A stretch of 64,000 bases of DNA from Tsuneonella sp. CC-YZS046 (lineage in GTDB: Bacteria > Pseudomonadota > Alphaproteobacteria > Sphingomonadales > Sphingomonadaceae): assembly GCF_035581365.1 (NCBI RefSeq), contig NZ_CP141590.1, positions 2,662,001-2,726,000 on the forward strand. The letters run 5' to 3'. Each line of letters starts with the position of its first letter. The stretch's first letter is position 1. Of this stretch, positions 17,375-26,642 are shown piece after piece. Both the position numbers and the translations under genes were made by a program. The notes under the pieces were generated by a model. The model ran no database searches. It was given only the letters and a program-made list of their open reading frames with translations, and had not been told where the DNA came from.

Positions 17375-18829
17375 TTATTGCGAAGAAATTGAGCCGTCCT
17401 GCGCCGGCGTGTCAACGGTTCGCGTGGATTGCGCCTCCGGATCGGGGTCGAACGACCAGTCGAAGATATTGCCTTTCACCCGCTCATAATTGTCCTGGGG
17501 ATCGTAGAGCGGCCCGCCGACATCGAGGTTGAGATCCCTCGCCTCGGCCTTGCCCATGGCCGCCAGCAGCGTGAATCCCGCCACATAGGCGTTGCGCCGG
17601 GCGATCACGAGCTGGACCCGCGAATTGAGCAGCTCCTGCTCGGCATTCAGGATATCGAGGATGGTCCGGTTGCCGACCGTGCTCTCGGCGCGCACCCCTT
17701 CGAGGCTCAGTTCGGCCGCCTCGATCGCGCTCTGGGTGGAATCGATGATTGCATTGGCCGCCTGCCAGCTCGAGAATGCGGCCCGGACCTGGGCGATGAT
17801 GTCGCGCTCGGTGGCGATTTCCTGCTCCAGCGCCGAAGCGGCGCGCGCTTGCGCCTGGCGTTCCAGCGCGGCGGGCCGTCCGCCCTGGAAGATCGGAATC
17901 GTCGCGCGCACCCCGGCCGTCGCCCCGGTGCTGGATTTGGGGAATGCATCGCCTAGGGCGATGTCCTCCGCCCGCTCCTGCCTGGTATAGTCGCCGCCGG
18001 CAAAGACTTCGATCTGCGGCAGGCGGGTCGATCCGGCCACCTCGATGTCATATGCCGATGCCTGCGACCGCTCATGCGCCGCGACAAGGTCGGGATTGCT
18101 TTCCAGTGCGATCGCGACTGCCTGCTCCGCGCTTTCCGGCAGGCCGGGCAGCGGCGGCGGCGGCGCCAGCTCGCCCGGCGCATGGCCGATCAGCTGGATG
18201 TAGCGTTCCCGCGCCGACACCAGATCGGCGCTGGCGCCGCGCAGATCGCCCTTCGCCAGTTCCAGCCGCGCGGAGGATTGCGCGACATCGGTGCGGGTGA
18301 GGTCGCCGATCTCGAAACGGTCGCTGGTGGCCTGCAGGTTGACGCCCAGCACATCGACCTGGTTGGCGTTGAGCCGGACGATCGCCTCGTTCTGGATGAC
18401 ATCCATGTAGGTGGCGACGACCTGGCTGAAGATGGCGGATTCGGTGGCGCGCAGATCGGCCTGCCCGGCCTTCACCCGGGTCTTCGCGGCGCGAACCGCG
18501 TTCTTCACCGCCCCGCCGGAATAGATCGGCACGCCGAGGGACAGGGTGGCGTTGTATTGCCGCTTCGGATTGAGCGGGCTGTCCGTGCTGTTGTAGAGAT
18601 ATTCCGTAAAGGTGCCGCCGCCGCTGGCCGAAGGCAGGCCGTCGGCCCGTTCGATCACGACATTCTCGTCCACCGCGCGCTGGTCCGCCCGCGCGCCCTG
18701 CAGGGTGGGATTGGTGTTATAGGCGCTTGCCAGCGCCTCGCGCAGGGTATCGGCCCGCGCTGGCGCCAGGCCGGCCCAGACGAGTGCGCAGGCGCCCAGC
18801 AATTGGGCGGCAGTCGCCCGATTGCGCAT
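17375..18829 (-). CDS. tolC: TolC-family outer membrane efflux channel
   Basis: 484 residues with a signal peptide (about 1-26, ending PARA) and two TolC repeats. ALASAYNTNPTLQGARAD is the typical first helix, and long heptad-rich helices and GNRTILDILNAEQELLNSRVQLVIARR mark the second repeat. It exports drugs or type I secretion substrates with inner-membrane partners, none of which are adjacent. It ends close to popZ and starts 2 bp after the PCMT-like stop, an arrangement often seen in alphaproteobacteria. Confidence 0.93.
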   Translation of the reverse strand: MRNRATAAQLLGACALVWAGLAPARADTLREALASAYNTNPTLQGARADQRAVDENVVIERADGLPSASGGGTFTEYLYNSTDSPLNPKRQYNATLSLGVPIYSGGAVKNAVRAAKTRVKAGQADLRATESAIFSQVVATYMDVIQNEAIVRLNANQVDVLGVNLQATSDRFEIGDLTRTDVAQSSARLELAKGDLRGASADLVSARERYIQLIGHAPGELAPPPPLPGLPESAEQAVAIALESNPDLVAAHERSQASAYDIEVAGSTRLPQIEVFAGGDYTRQERAEDIALGDAFPKSSTGATAGVRATIPIFQGGRPAALERQAQARAASALEQEIATERDIIAQVRAAFSSWQAANAIIDSTQSAIEAAELSLEGVRAESTVGNRTILDILNAEQELLNSRVQLVIARRNAYVAGFTLLAAMGKAEARDLNLDVGGPLYDPQDNYERVKGNIFDWSFDPDPEAQSTRTVDTPAQDGSISSQ

Positions 18830-18831
18830 GA

Positions 18832-19437
18832 TCAGAAGGACCAGCCTTTTGGAACGGCGAATTCAGCCAGGATTGGGATGCCCATTTCGGCCAGCGGCAG
18901 CAGCGCCACTTCGCCACCGGCCTTGCGCCCGTAGGCGAACCGGGTCACGCCGCGGCTGACCAGGCCGGTCACCACTCGCGCGCCATCGGCCAGCCTGGCC
19001 GCCAGCGATGCGGGCACCTGTTCCACCGCGCCGTCGATCAGCAGGACGGAGAAATCGCCGCGCTTGCGGCTCTTGGCGACGGCTTCGGCGGGATCGACCG
19101 ATTCGACCGTATCGGCGAGGGTCCGGGCCAGGGCGGTCAGATAGCCGCTGCCCGCATCCACCACCAGCACCCGGTCATCCCGCGCCATCTGTGCTTCGCC
19201 GAGGAGCCGGCCGTAGAACAGCGGAGCGGCCAGGAAGCGGCCGTCGCCCAGCGCCACCGCGCGGTCGATATAGGCGAAATCCCGCGCGGCCTCGGGCACA
19301 TGCTCTTCGCGCGGCACACTGGCCATCGCGGCCAGCACGGGTTCTTCATTGACGCCGCTGACTCGCAGCTGGCTGTCGATCATTGCCTTGCGGGCGGCGG
19401 TGAAGTCGATTTCGGCGCGCGCGGCTGCCACATTCAT
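18832..19437 (-). CDS. Protein-L-isoaspartate O-methyltransferase-like protein, shortened
   Basis: 201 residues related to PCMT repair methyltransferases. The SAM-binding motif I reads VLVVDAGSGYLTALA and a motif II-like FSVLLIDGAVEQVP follows. Between them only about 20 residues remain where PCMTs normally have some 45-50, and the catalytic-site IGxGQTIS-type loop reads ALGDGRFLAAP. Activity on isoaspartate is therefore doubtful. ATG at 19437 has GAGG about 10 bases upstream. It is paired with tolC and probably cotranscribed. Confidence 0.75.
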   Translation of the reverse strand: MNVAAARAEIDFTAARKAMIDSQLRVSGVNEEPVLAAMASVPREEHVPEAARDFAYIDRAVALGDGRFLAAPLFYGRLLGEAQMARDDRVLVVDAGSGYLTALARTLADTVESVDPAEAVAKSRKRGDFSVLLIDGAVEQVPASLAARLADGARVVTGLVSRGVTRFAYGRKAGGEVALLPLAEMGIPILAEFAVPKGWSF

Positions 19438-19589
19438 CTTCAATTCCTCATGCGCGGGGCGTTCCATGCGGGAACGGGGCCATGTCGCACGACGCTTTAG
19501 GCAAGACGGCCGCTCGCGCCAAGCGCTTTGACGACCGAGCCCTGCGGCGACTATGGGGCGGCAATACCAAGTGAAGGAGCCTCGAGTCC

Positions 19590-21116
19590 ATGGCCGAGAT
19601 GGTGACGATCCGCGAAGACGACCTGATCGAAAGCGTTGCAGATGCGCTGCAATATATCTCCTACTACCATCCGATGGATTACATCCGCGCGCTGGGCGAG
19701 GCCTATGAGGCGGAACAGGGCCCGGCGGCGAAGGACGCGATCGCCCAGATCCTCACCAACAGCCGGATGTGCGCGGAAGGGCATCGCCCGCTTTGCCAGG
19801 ACACCGGCATCGTCAATGTCTTCGTCAAATGGGGCCAGGATTGCCGGCTGGAATCGAAACTCGGCCTGCAGGAAGTGGTCGATGAGGGGGTGCGCAGGGC
19901 CTACAACCACCCCGAGAACAAGCTGCGCGCTTCGGTGCTCGCCGACCCGGCGTTCACCCGCCGCAACACGCGCGACAATACGCCCTGCGTGCTGTCGGTG
20001 GAGATGGTGCCGGGCGGCAAGGTCTCGGTCGATGTCGCGGCCAAGGGCGGCGGCAGCGAGAACAAGTCCAAGTTCAGGATGATGAACCCCAGTGACAATA
20101 TCGTCGACTGGGTGCTGGAGATGCTGCCCCAGATGGGCGCGGGCTGGTGCCCGCCCGGCATGCTGGGCATCGGCATCGGCGGCACGGCCGAACATTGCGT
20201 GAAGCTGGCCAAGGAAGCGCTGATGGACCCGATCGACATGGGTCAGCTGAAGCAGCGCGGCCCGCAAAACGATATCGAGGCGCTGCGAATCGAGATCTTC
20301 GACAAGGTCAATGCGCTGGGCATCGGCGCGCAGGGGCTGGGCGGGCTTTCCACCATCCTGGACGTCAAGATCAGGGACTGGCCCTGCCATGCCGCGGGCA
20401 AGCCGGTGGCGATGATTCCCAATTGCGCGGCGACCCGCCATGCCCATTTCACTCTCGATGGCTCCGGCCCGAGCTATCTGGAAACGCCCAGGCTCGACGA
20501 ATGGCCGAAGGTCCACTGGGCGCCTGACCAGGCGGCCAAGCGCGTCAATCTCGATACGCTGACCGCCGAAGAAGTGCAGGGCTGGCAGAAGGGCGACCGC
20601 CTGCTGCTCAACGGCAAGATGCTGACCGGCCGCGACGCCGCGCACAAGCGCATCCAGGACATGCTGGCCAAGGGCGAGCCGCTGCCGGTCGATTTCACCG
20701 GCCGCGTGATCTATTATGTCGGCCCGGTCGATCCGGTGCGCGACGAAGTGGTCGGCCCGGCCGGCCCCACCACCGCCACCCGCATGGACAAGTTCATGGA
20801 CATGATGCTGGGCCAGGGGCTGCTGGCTAGCGTCGGCAAGTCCGAACGCGGCCCGGCGGCCACGGAATCCATCGCGAAGCACCAGTCCGCTTATTTGATG
20901 GCCGTCGGCGGCGCGGCCTATCTGGTCGCCCGGGCGATCAAGAAGGCCGAAGTGATCGCCTTCGAGGATTTGGGGATGGAAGCCATCTACGAATTCACGG
21001 TCGAGGACATGCCCGTCACCGTGGCGGTCGATTCGCAGGGCCGGAACGTCCACACCCTCGCTCCGCTGGAGTGGCAGGAAAAGATCGCGCGGGAACATCT
21101 GCTTCCCGCCGGCTGA
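19590..21116 (+). CDS. fumA: Class I fumarate hydratase (4Fe-4S)
   Basis: 508 residues with alpha and beta parts fused, as in E. coli FumA/FumB. It interconverts fumarate and malate in the citric acid cycle. Probable cluster cysteines are in RPLCQDTGIVNVF, GTAEHCVKLAKEA and IPNCAATRHAHF. The C-terminal half holds GRDAAHKRIQDML, typical of the beta domain. AAGGAG precedes the ATG. Its oxygen-sensitive cluster would depend on the SUF system seen at 34-40 kb. Confidence 0.95.
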   Translation: MAEMVTIREDDLIESVADALQYISYYHPMDYIRALGEAYEAEQGPAAKDAIAQILTNSRMCAEGHRPLCQDTGIVNVFVKWGQDCRLESKLGLQEVVDEGVRRAYNHPENKLRASVLADPAFTRRNTRDNTPCVLSVEMVPGGKVSVDVAAKGGGSENKSKFRMMNPSDNIVDWVLEMLPQMGAGWCPPGMLGIGIGGTAEHCVKLAKEALMDPIDMGQLKQRGPQNDIEALRIEIFDKVNALGIGAQGLGGLSTILDVKIRDWPCHAAGKPVAMIPNCAATRHAHFTLDGSGPSYLETPRLDEWPKVHWAPDQAAKRVNLDTLTAEEVQGWQKGDRLLLNGKMLTGRDAAHKRIQDMLAKGEPLPVDFTGRVIYYVGPVDPVRDEVVGPAGPTTATRMDKFMDMMLGQGLLASVGKSERGPAATESIAKHQSAYLMAVGGAAYLVARAIKKAEVIAFEDLGMEAIYEFTVEDMPVTVAVDSQGRNVHTLAPLEWQEKIAREHLLPAG

Positions 21117-21142
21117 TCCTCGACCGGCGCCGGCAGGAGTCC

Positions 21143-21177
21143 CGACTCGCCGCCTGCCCTGGCGGTGCGGCGAGTCG
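21143..21177 (+). terminator. Hairpin terminator after fumarase
   Basis: CGACTCGCCGC (21143-21153) is the perfect reverse complement of GCGGCGAGTCG (21167-21177) around a 13-base loop. It starts 26 bp after the fumarase stop. No real T tract follows, so it may slow polymerase or protect the 3' end rather than terminate alone. Confidence 0.6.
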
Positions 21178-21247
21178 TGTCCGATTTCGGCGATATGTGA
21201 CAAAACATTCGGGGCGAATCGCCTTATGGGCATAGAGTGAGCGGCAC

Positions 21248-21514
21248 ATGGCGATCCTGCTCATCTTTCTCCTCGGCGTCGGCAATTTCGCGATGCACAA
21301 GGCGGTGCTGGAAAGCCGTCATCCATTGCTGGGGCAATTGCCGTGGTTTGTGCATCTTCTCGGGGGCCGGATAGGCCTCGTGAGCGAGTTTCTGGTGCTG
21401 CTCGCGGCCCTGCTGCTGGTGGCCAACGAACATTCGGGATGGGGCATCGCCTATCTTGCCTACAGCCTGTTCAATGCCCTTGCGGCGTGGCTGATTATCA
21501 CCCGAAGGCTGTGA
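21248..21514 (+). CDS. Small membrane protein, three transmembrane segments
   Basis: 88 residues, nearly all hydrophobic: helices at about 2-14, 30-58 and 63-85. HLLGGRIGLVSEFLVLLAAL and the charged end TRRL suggest a small inner-membrane protein. I know no function. It stands 49 bp upstream of the lipid kinase and may be cotranscribed with it. Confidence 0.7.
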   Translation: MAILLIFLLGVGNFAMHKAVLESRHPLLGQLPWFVHLLGGRIGLVSEFLVLLAALLLVANEHSGWGIAYLAYSLFNALAAWLIITRRL

Positions 21515-21563
21515 TCCGCCGCATGGCGGGGGAACCGGATCGCCGCCCGGGCGCTATCCGGCC

Positions 21564-22415
21564 ATGAACGGCAAGCCCTGCCTGTGGCTCCTGATCAATG
21601 GCGCGAGCGGCAGCCATGACGAGACTCGCCTTCAGGAAGTCGTCGCGGAACTGGAGAAGGCTGGCGCCCAGCCCGGCAGGATAGTCGATTGCCGGAATGA
21701 GAATATGCCGGACCGGCGCGCGCTGGAGCATGCGGGTGTCGGTATCCTCGCGGTGCATGGCGGGGACGGCACGCTGAATGCGTCGATCACCGCGCTTGAA
21801 GGCTGGGGTGGGTCGGTGCTGCCGCTGCCGGGCGGCACCGCCAATCTGCTGTGCGGCATGCTGTATGGCGATGCCGGGCCGGGCGAGATCATCGCCCTGT
21901 TCGGCCGTGGCGGGCTGGTTGCCCGCCGCCCGAATTGCATTCGCTGCTCGACAGGGACCGGACTGGCCGAGATCCTGGCCGGGCCAGGCGCCGCCTGGGC
22001 GGATGTGCGCGAGGAATTGCGCGAGGGCAATATCGTCGAAACGCTCGCCACGGCCGTCGATGCCGCCAGCCAGAGCGCGGCCGGCCCGATGGTGGTCATC
22101 CGCCAGCCGATGCTGGGGCGCGAGCAGGGCTATGCCGGCGTGCGGCTGTCCATCGCCCGGGGCGGGATGATGGTCCAGGGCTATGGCGCGGAGGATATCG
22201 GCGATTATCTGAAACAGGGCATCGCCCTGCTGCGGCGGGACTTTCGCGAGGGGCCTCATGACGATCTCGGGCTGCATGACGCGGTGACATGCCGATCCGG
22301 CAAGGAAGAGCCGATTGCCTTGATGATAGATGGAGAAAGGCGGACGGGGCGGCGCGAAGAGCAATTTTCTCTTGCCCAGCTCCAACTCGACCTGCTTTGC
22401 AAGCCCGATGGCTGA
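21564..22415 (+). CDS. Diacylglycerol kinase-family lipid kinase
   Basis: 283 residues with the DAGK catalytic signature GGDGTLN at 66-72 and PGGTANLL at 89-96. These proteins phosphorylate diacylglycerol, sphingosine-like bases or related lipids. Sphingomonads make glycosphingolipids, so a sphingoid substrate is possible, but nothing here proves it. The last eight bases overlap the next gene. Confidence 0.88.
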   Translation: MNGKPCLWLLINGASGSHDETRLQEVVAELEKAGAQPGRIVDCRNENMPDRRALEHAGVGILAVHGGDGTLNASITALEGWGGSVLPLPGGTANLLCGMLYGDAGPGEIIALFGRGGLVARRPNCIRCSTGTGLAEILAGPGAAWADVREELREGNIVETLATAVDAASQSAAGPMVVIRQPMLGREQGYAGVRLSIARGGMMVQGYGAEDIGDYLKQGIALLRRDFREGPHDDLGLHDAVTCRSGKEEPIALMIDGERRTGRREEQFSLAQLQLDLLCKPDG

Positions 22416-23265
22416 AACGACCACCCTGTTCCATCTGAGCGACATTCATTTCGGGCTGGAAGACCGGCGCGCGCTGGACTGGGTCGTCGGCGAGCTGGCG
22501 GCGCGGCGGCCCAGCGCGGTGGCGATAACCGGCGATCTCACCATGCGGGCGCGGCATCGCGAATTCGCGGCCGCCCGCCAATGGATCGGCGCTCTGGAAG
22601 CTCCGGTGACGGTCGAGGTGGGCAATCACGACATGCCCTATTTCAACCTGATCGAGCGTTTCACCACGCCCTATCAGCGATTCCGCGAGATCCAGAATCT
22701 GGTCGAACGGGAAATCGACCTGCCCGGGCTTGCGCTGGTTCCGCTCAAGACGTCCACGCGCGCGCAATGGCGTTTCCCATGGTCCAACGGCTGGGTAACG
22801 GACAAGGCCCTGCGCCATACGCTGGATGCGATAGACGCGCTGCCCCCTGGCAAGCAGGTTCTGGTGACGGCGCACCATCCGCTGACGGAATTCAACGAGC
22901 GTGGCAAGCGGCTGACCATCGGCGGAACCCGCGCCCTGGAAGCACTGGCGGGCCGGAATGTGCTGGCCGTGCTCAGCGGCCATATCCACGATGCGTTCGA
23001 TATCGTCACGGAAACTGCGAAAGGCCCGGTCAGGATGATCGGCGCCGGCACTCTTTCCCGGCGCATCCGCTCCACGCCGCCCAGCTTCAACGAGCTGCGC
23101 TGGGATGGGGAGACGCTTTCCGTCGAAGTGCGCAATCTGCAGCATGTTCCGACCCCGGCCATGCAGATCGACGAGGTGCCCGAAGACGCCATGCCGCCGC
23201 GCGAACCGGGCGAGCCGGTCGCCCCGATCGGGCAGGTTCCGGCGGTCGACCCGCCGGTCCACTGA
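22408..23265 (+). CDS. Calcineurin-like metallophosphoesterase
   Basis: 285 residues with all metal-binding motifs: HLSDIHFG at 9-16, TGDLTMRAR, GNHDMPYF, TAHHPL and LSGHIHD. This resembles the Icc/CpdA group and phosphoesterases acting on phospholipid headgroups. ATG at 22408 lies inside the kinase end (ATGGCTGA), implying coupled translation; the two may handle the same lipid phosphate (inference). The acidic, Pro-rich tail (last 35 residues) is not part of the domain. Confidence 0.9.
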   Translation: MAETTTLFHLSDIHFGLEDRRALDWVVGELAARRPSAVAITGDLTMRARHREFAAARQWIGALEAPVTVEVGNHDMPYFNLIERFTTPYQRFREIQNLVEREIDLPGLALVPLKTSTRAQWRFPWSNGWVTDKALRHTLDAIDALPPGKQVLVTAHHPLTEFNERGKRLTIGGTRALEALAGRNVLAVLSGHIHDAFDIVTETAKGPVRMIGAGTLSRRIRSTPPSFNELRWDGETLSVEVRNLQHVPTPAMQIDEVPEDAMPPREPGEPVAPIGQVPAVDPPVH

Positions 23266-23952
23266 TCAGATCGGCGGTCCCTGCTGCCAGCGCCGCTGCG
23301 CGCGGCGCTCCACCGCACGGAACAGGGCGTCCAGATCGTCGCGGCTGACGTCGAGCACTTCGTCCCATTCTTCCAGCACCGCGTCGAGGTCCCCCGTTTC
23401 GTAATTCGGAATCCAGCCTTGCAATGGCTTCGGTGGCGCGCTGGGCATCCGGTGAGGCCAGGAATGCCCGGTCAGATTGTTGTAGAGCCAGCCGATCGCC
23501 AGAATTCCCAGGAGATTGAGGCCGAGCGGAAGCAGCAGGGCGATCCAGCCGTGGGCGGCCAGGGTGCCCAGCAAGGCGCAGGCTCCGCCGGGCGGATGCA
23601 GGCAGCGGGTCGCGCTCATGCCCGCTATCGCCAAGCCGACCGCCAGCGCACAGGCCAGTTCCGGGATCGGAACCCATTGCCCCACACCCAGTCCCACCAG
23701 CGCCGAGAACATGCTGCCGCCCAGGACCGGCCAGGGCTGGGCAAGCGGACTGGCGGGCAGGGCGAACACCAATACGGAAGATGCGCCCACCGACGCGATC
23801 ATCCATTGGGCCTCGAAATTGTGTCCGGGCAGCAGAAGGTGGGTGAGCGCGGCCGCGAAACCGATGCCGATCAGCGCGCCCGCCGCGCCGCGCGCCCAGC
23901 CGAGCCGACCCGTTGCGCGGCTCGCAGCGCTGGCCAGAAAGCGATAGGGCAT
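23266..23952 (-). CDS. HPP family membrane protein
   Basis: 228 residues with five or so transmembrane helices between about 20 and 155 and the family name motif LHPPGGACALL. HPP proteins have been tied to nitrite or small-solute transport in chloroplasts and cyanobacteria. The C-terminal 60 residues are charged and cytosolic. ATG at 23952 preceded by GGAAAG. Its stop abuts the stop of the convergent phosphoesterase without a single spacer base. Confidence 0.88.
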   Translation of the reverse strand: MPYRFLASAASRATGRLGWARGAAGALIGIGFAAALTHLLLPGHNFEAQWMIASVGASSVLVFALPASPLAQPWPVLGGSMFSALVGLGVGQWVPIPELACALAVGLAIAGMSATRCLHPPGGACALLGTLAAHGWIALLLPLGLNLLGILAIGWLYNNLTGHSWPHRMPSAPPKPLQGWIPNYETGDLDAVLEEWDEVLDVSRDDLDALFRAVERRAQRRWQQGPPI

Positions 23953-23980
23953 GGTTCGGCTTTCCGAAGGCGTTTGGCGC

Positions 23981-24007
23981 AAAAAAGGGGCCAGCCTGGC
24001 TGACCCC
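23981..24007 (-). terminator. Intrinsic terminator of rplM-rpsI
   Basis: On the minus strand a 9-bp stem (24007-23999 with 23995-23987, one G-T wobble) with a 3-base loop is followed directly by six T (23986-23981). It lies 27 bp after the rpsI stop. This is a textbook Rho-independent terminator. Confidence 0.9.
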
Positions 24008-24034
24008 TCCCTTGTCTCGTATGATTGAAGCCGC

Positions 24035-24568
24035 TTAGCGCTTCGAGAACTGGAAGCTGCGGCGAGCCTTGGCCCGGCCATACTTCTTGCGCTCGACCAC
24101 GCGGCTGTCGCGGGTGAGGAAGCCGGCGGCCTTCACGGTGCTGCGCAGCGCGGGCTCGAACTTGCTGAGAGCCTGGCTGATGCCGTGCTTCACGGCGCCG
24201 GCCTGGCCGGACAGACCGCCGCCCTTGACCGTGGCGACAACGTCATACTGGCCGGCGCGATCCGCGATCTGGAACGGCTGGTTGATGACGAGCCGCAGGG
24301 TCGGACGGGCAAAATAGGTTTCCTGATCGCGGCCGTTGACCGTGATCTTGCCGGTGCCGGGCTTGATCCAGACGCGGGCGACCGCATCCTTGCGGCGGCC
24401 GGTGGCATAGGCGCGGCCCTGTGCGTCCAGCTCCTGCTCGCGCAGTGGAGCGGTGGAAACGCGCGGAGCGACCGGCGCGCTGGCGATTGCGGCGGTTTCG
24501 CTTTCCGCCGCGTTGCCGGTGATGTCCTTGAGGTCGGCGAGATCGGAAATGGTGTTGTTGTCGGCCAT
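24035..24568 (-). CDS. rpsI: Ribosomal protein S9 (uS9)
   Basis: 177 residues: an Ala/Glu-rich N-terminal extension of about 45 residues, usual in alphaproteobacteria, then the S9 core with [23 protein letters not shown], and the C-terminal tail ending SFQFSKR that reaches the ribosomal P site. Start ATG overlaps the rplM stop by one base (TAATG). Confidence 0.98.
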   Translation of the reverse strand: MADNNTISDLADLKDITGNAAESETAAIASAPVAPRVSTAPLREQELDAQGRAYATGRRKDAVARVWIKPGTGKITVNGRDQETYFARPTLRLVINQPFQIADRAGQYDVVATVKGGGLSGQAGAVKHGISQALSKFEPALRSTVKAAGFLTRDSRVVERKKYGRAKARRSFQFSKR

Positions 24569-25047
24569 TATGCGCCCACCTTGTTCTTGCGGTTCAACGA
24601 AGCGACGTCGAGCGTTTCGGGCTGGTTGCCAGCGTGCGGATGCTCGGTGCCGGCATAGAGATGCAGCGCCTTCATCTGCTGGCGGCCAAGCGGGCCGCGC
24701 GGAATCATGCGTTCCACGGCCTTTTCCAGGACGCGCTCGGGAAAGCGGCCATCCAGCACCTTGTCGGCTGTCACGGCCTTGATCCCGCCGGCATAGCCGG
24801 TGTGCTTGTAATAGGTCTTCTGCTTCAGCTTGTTGCCGGTCAGGCGGACCTTGTCGGCATTGACGACCACGACATGGTCACCGCAATCGACATGCGGGGT
24901 GAAGCTCGGCTTGTGCTTGCCGCGCAGGATATTGGCGACGATCACCGCGAGGCGGCCTACCACCAGGCCGTCGGCATCGATCAGGTGCCACTTCTTTTCC
25001 ACCTCGGCCGGCTTGATCGACCGGGTGGTCTTGCTGAGCGCCTTCAT
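24568..25047 (-). CDS. rplM: Ribosomal protein L13 (uL13)
   Basis: 159 residues of the 50S assembly protein L13: [15 protein letters not shown] near residue 20, [25 protein letters not shown], then [31 protein letters not shown]. First gene of the two-gene rplM-rpsI operon. ATG at 25047. Confidence 0.98.
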   Translation of the reverse strand: MKALSKTTRSIKPAEVEKKWHLIDADGLVVGRLAVIVANILRGKHKPSFTPHVDCGDHVVVVNADKVRLTGNKLKQKTYYKHTGYAGGIKAVTADKVLDGRFPERVLEKAVERMIPRGPLGRQQMKALHLYAGTEHPHAGNQPETLDVASLNRKNKVGA

Positions 25048-25120
25048 GGGCTGTCAATTCCTCGTATCTGCGAAGGGCCATGGCGCCGCGGGGCGTCGCA
25101 TACAGGCCGCGAAGTGGGCG

Positions 25121-25149
25121 CATTTGTTCGCGAATCGCTCGAAAGTCAA
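25121..25149 (-). promoter_or_regulatory. Possible rplM promoter
   Basis: On the minus strand TTGACT (25149-25144) is followed after 16 bp by ACAAAT (25127-25122). The -35 is good and the -10 poor. It lies about 75 bp upstream of the rplM start. Confidence 0.35.
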
Positions 25150-25197
25150 GCGAATCCGGGCGCTCGCAGAGAGGTAAAATAATACCGCTCCGTTGGT

Positions 25198-25530
25198 TTA
25201 TCCGGCGTTGCCCGTCTCTTGCGCCAGCCAGGCGAGAGTCGCCGGGCTGGCCGCATCGCAGTGCCAGCCGATGATCGCGGGGTCTTCGTAGGGATGAAGC
25301 TCGGCCAGCCGCTCGACCGCCCGGTCCAGGGTGGAGGCTTCGGTTTTCAGCAGCACTCCGCATTCGCGGCTGTCGCCGCGCTCGCCCTTCCAGAGATAGA
25401 GCGATTGCATGTCCGGCAGGATGTTGGCGCAGGCGATCAGCCTTTCGTCCAGCAATTGTCCGACCACCTGGCTCGCGCTGTCCCGGTCGCCGAAGGGGCA
25501 CCAGATCAGCGCCCCTTGCGGCTCGCTCAT
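25198..25530 (-). CDS. cutA: Divalent-cation tolerance protein CutA
   Basis: 110-residue trimeric CutA1 protein. Conserved stretches are LIACANILP, LYLWKGE, LLKTEAS and HPYEDPAIIGW. CutA was linked to copper tolerance, but its biochemical role is unsettled. It overlaps the heme A synthase stop by four bases, which links it to cytochrome oxidase/copper physiology by position only. Confidence 0.93.
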   Translation of the reverse strand: MSEPQGALIWCPFGDRDSASQVVGQLLDERLIACANILPDMQSLYLWKGERGDSRECGVLLKTEASTLDRAVERLAELHPYEDPAIIGWHCDAASPATLAWLAQETGNAG

Positions 25531-26588
25531 GCCCTGCGTCCGATCACATGGATGCCCCACGCCGTGGCCCAGACCAGCATGGCTCCGACCAGTTGATGCA
25601 GCACCGCCAGCCATAGCGAGACGCCGGTCAGCACCGTGGCGATGCCGAGCAGGATCTGCGTGCCGAAGGCGGTGTGGATCGCTATGGAAGCCGGCCTGAC
25701 GCCTTGTTTCCTGGCCATGCGCGCCAGGACGATCAGCCCCGCGACCGCCACCCAGGCCCACCAGCGATGGAGGAAATGGATCAGGAAGGGATCGTGGGTG
25801 GCGCTCCACCAGAAGCCCTTGCTCCAGTCGATCTCCGGAATGAAGCGGCCCTGCATCAGCGGCCAGGTGTCCGATGCGAGGCCCGCGTTCAGCCCGGCCA
25901 CCCAGGCGCCCAGCAGCAGTTGCAGGAACAGGATGACGCCGACCAGCGCGCCGGTGAAGGTCAATCTCGCGGGCCGGGCGGTGGGGTTCCGCTCGAGCGA
26001 GCGGAGGTCGAGCGCGGTCCAGACCAGCCCCGCCAGGGTGAACAGCGCGGTCAGCAGATGGATCGAGAGCCAGAAATGGCTGACATCGGTGCGCACGGAC
26101 AGGCCTGAGCGGACCATAAGCCACCCGAACACGCCCTGAAGGGCACCGAGCGCGAGCAGAGCCAGCAGCCGCGGCTTGTATCCTGCGGGTATTCGGCCCT
26201 TGACCCAGAACCATGCCAGCGGCAGCGCGAAGGCCAGCCCGATCACCCGCCCGAGCAGGCGGTGGAACCATTCCCAGAAATAGATGAACTTGTAATCCGC
26301 CAGGGTCATTCCCGCCGGCCCGTTGATCTCGATATATTCGGGAATCTTCTTGTAGGCTTCGAACTCGGCCTGCCATTGCGCATCGGTCAGCGGGGGAATG
26401 GTGCCCGTCACCGGCTTCCATTCGGTGATGGACAGCCCTGATTCGGTGAGCCGGGTGATTCCGCCGACGGCGACTATGATGGTGACGAGAACGGCGACGA
26501 TCAGCAGCCAGCGGATCAGCGGGCGCGGCTGTGCCGGACCATCGACGGCTGCGGGCCAGCTCTCGCCCTGGATTGAGGATGCGACCAT
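25527..26588 (-). CDS. ctaA: Heme A synthase (COX15/CtaA)
   Basis: Oxidises the C8 methyl of heme O to give heme A for aa3-type oxidases. 353 residues from the ATG at 26588, which has AGAAGG 5 bases upstream; another ATG at 26648 adds 20 residues but lacks such a site. Eight transmembrane helices are expected, with VGGITRLTESGLSITEWKP after the first and heme-ligand His in YFWEWFHRLLGR, FLIHFLHRWWAW and VLHQLVGAML. Other cytochrome oxidase genes are not in the window. Confidence 0.95.
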   Translation of the reverse strand: MVASSIQGESWPAAVDGPAQPRPLIRWLLIVAVLVTIIVAVGGITRLTESGLSITEWKPVTGTIPPLTDAQWQAEFEAYKKIPEYIEINGPAGMTLADYKFIYFWEWFHRLLGRVIGLAFALPLAWFWVKGRIPAGYKPRLLALLALGALQGVFGWLMVRSGLSVRTDVSHFWLSIHLLTALFTLAGLVWTALDLRSLERNPTARPARLTFTGALVGVILFLQLLLGAWVAGLNAGLASDTWPLMQGRFIPEIDWSKGFWWSATHDPFLIHFLHRWWAWVAVAGLIVLARMARKQGVRPASIAIHTAFGTQILLGIATVLTGVSLWLAVLHQLVGAMLVWATAWGIHVIGRRA

Positions 26589-26642
26589 GGCGCCCTTCTG
26601 CGTCGGGCGCACGCAAAGCGCAAGGGTGCGCGGTTTTTCCGA

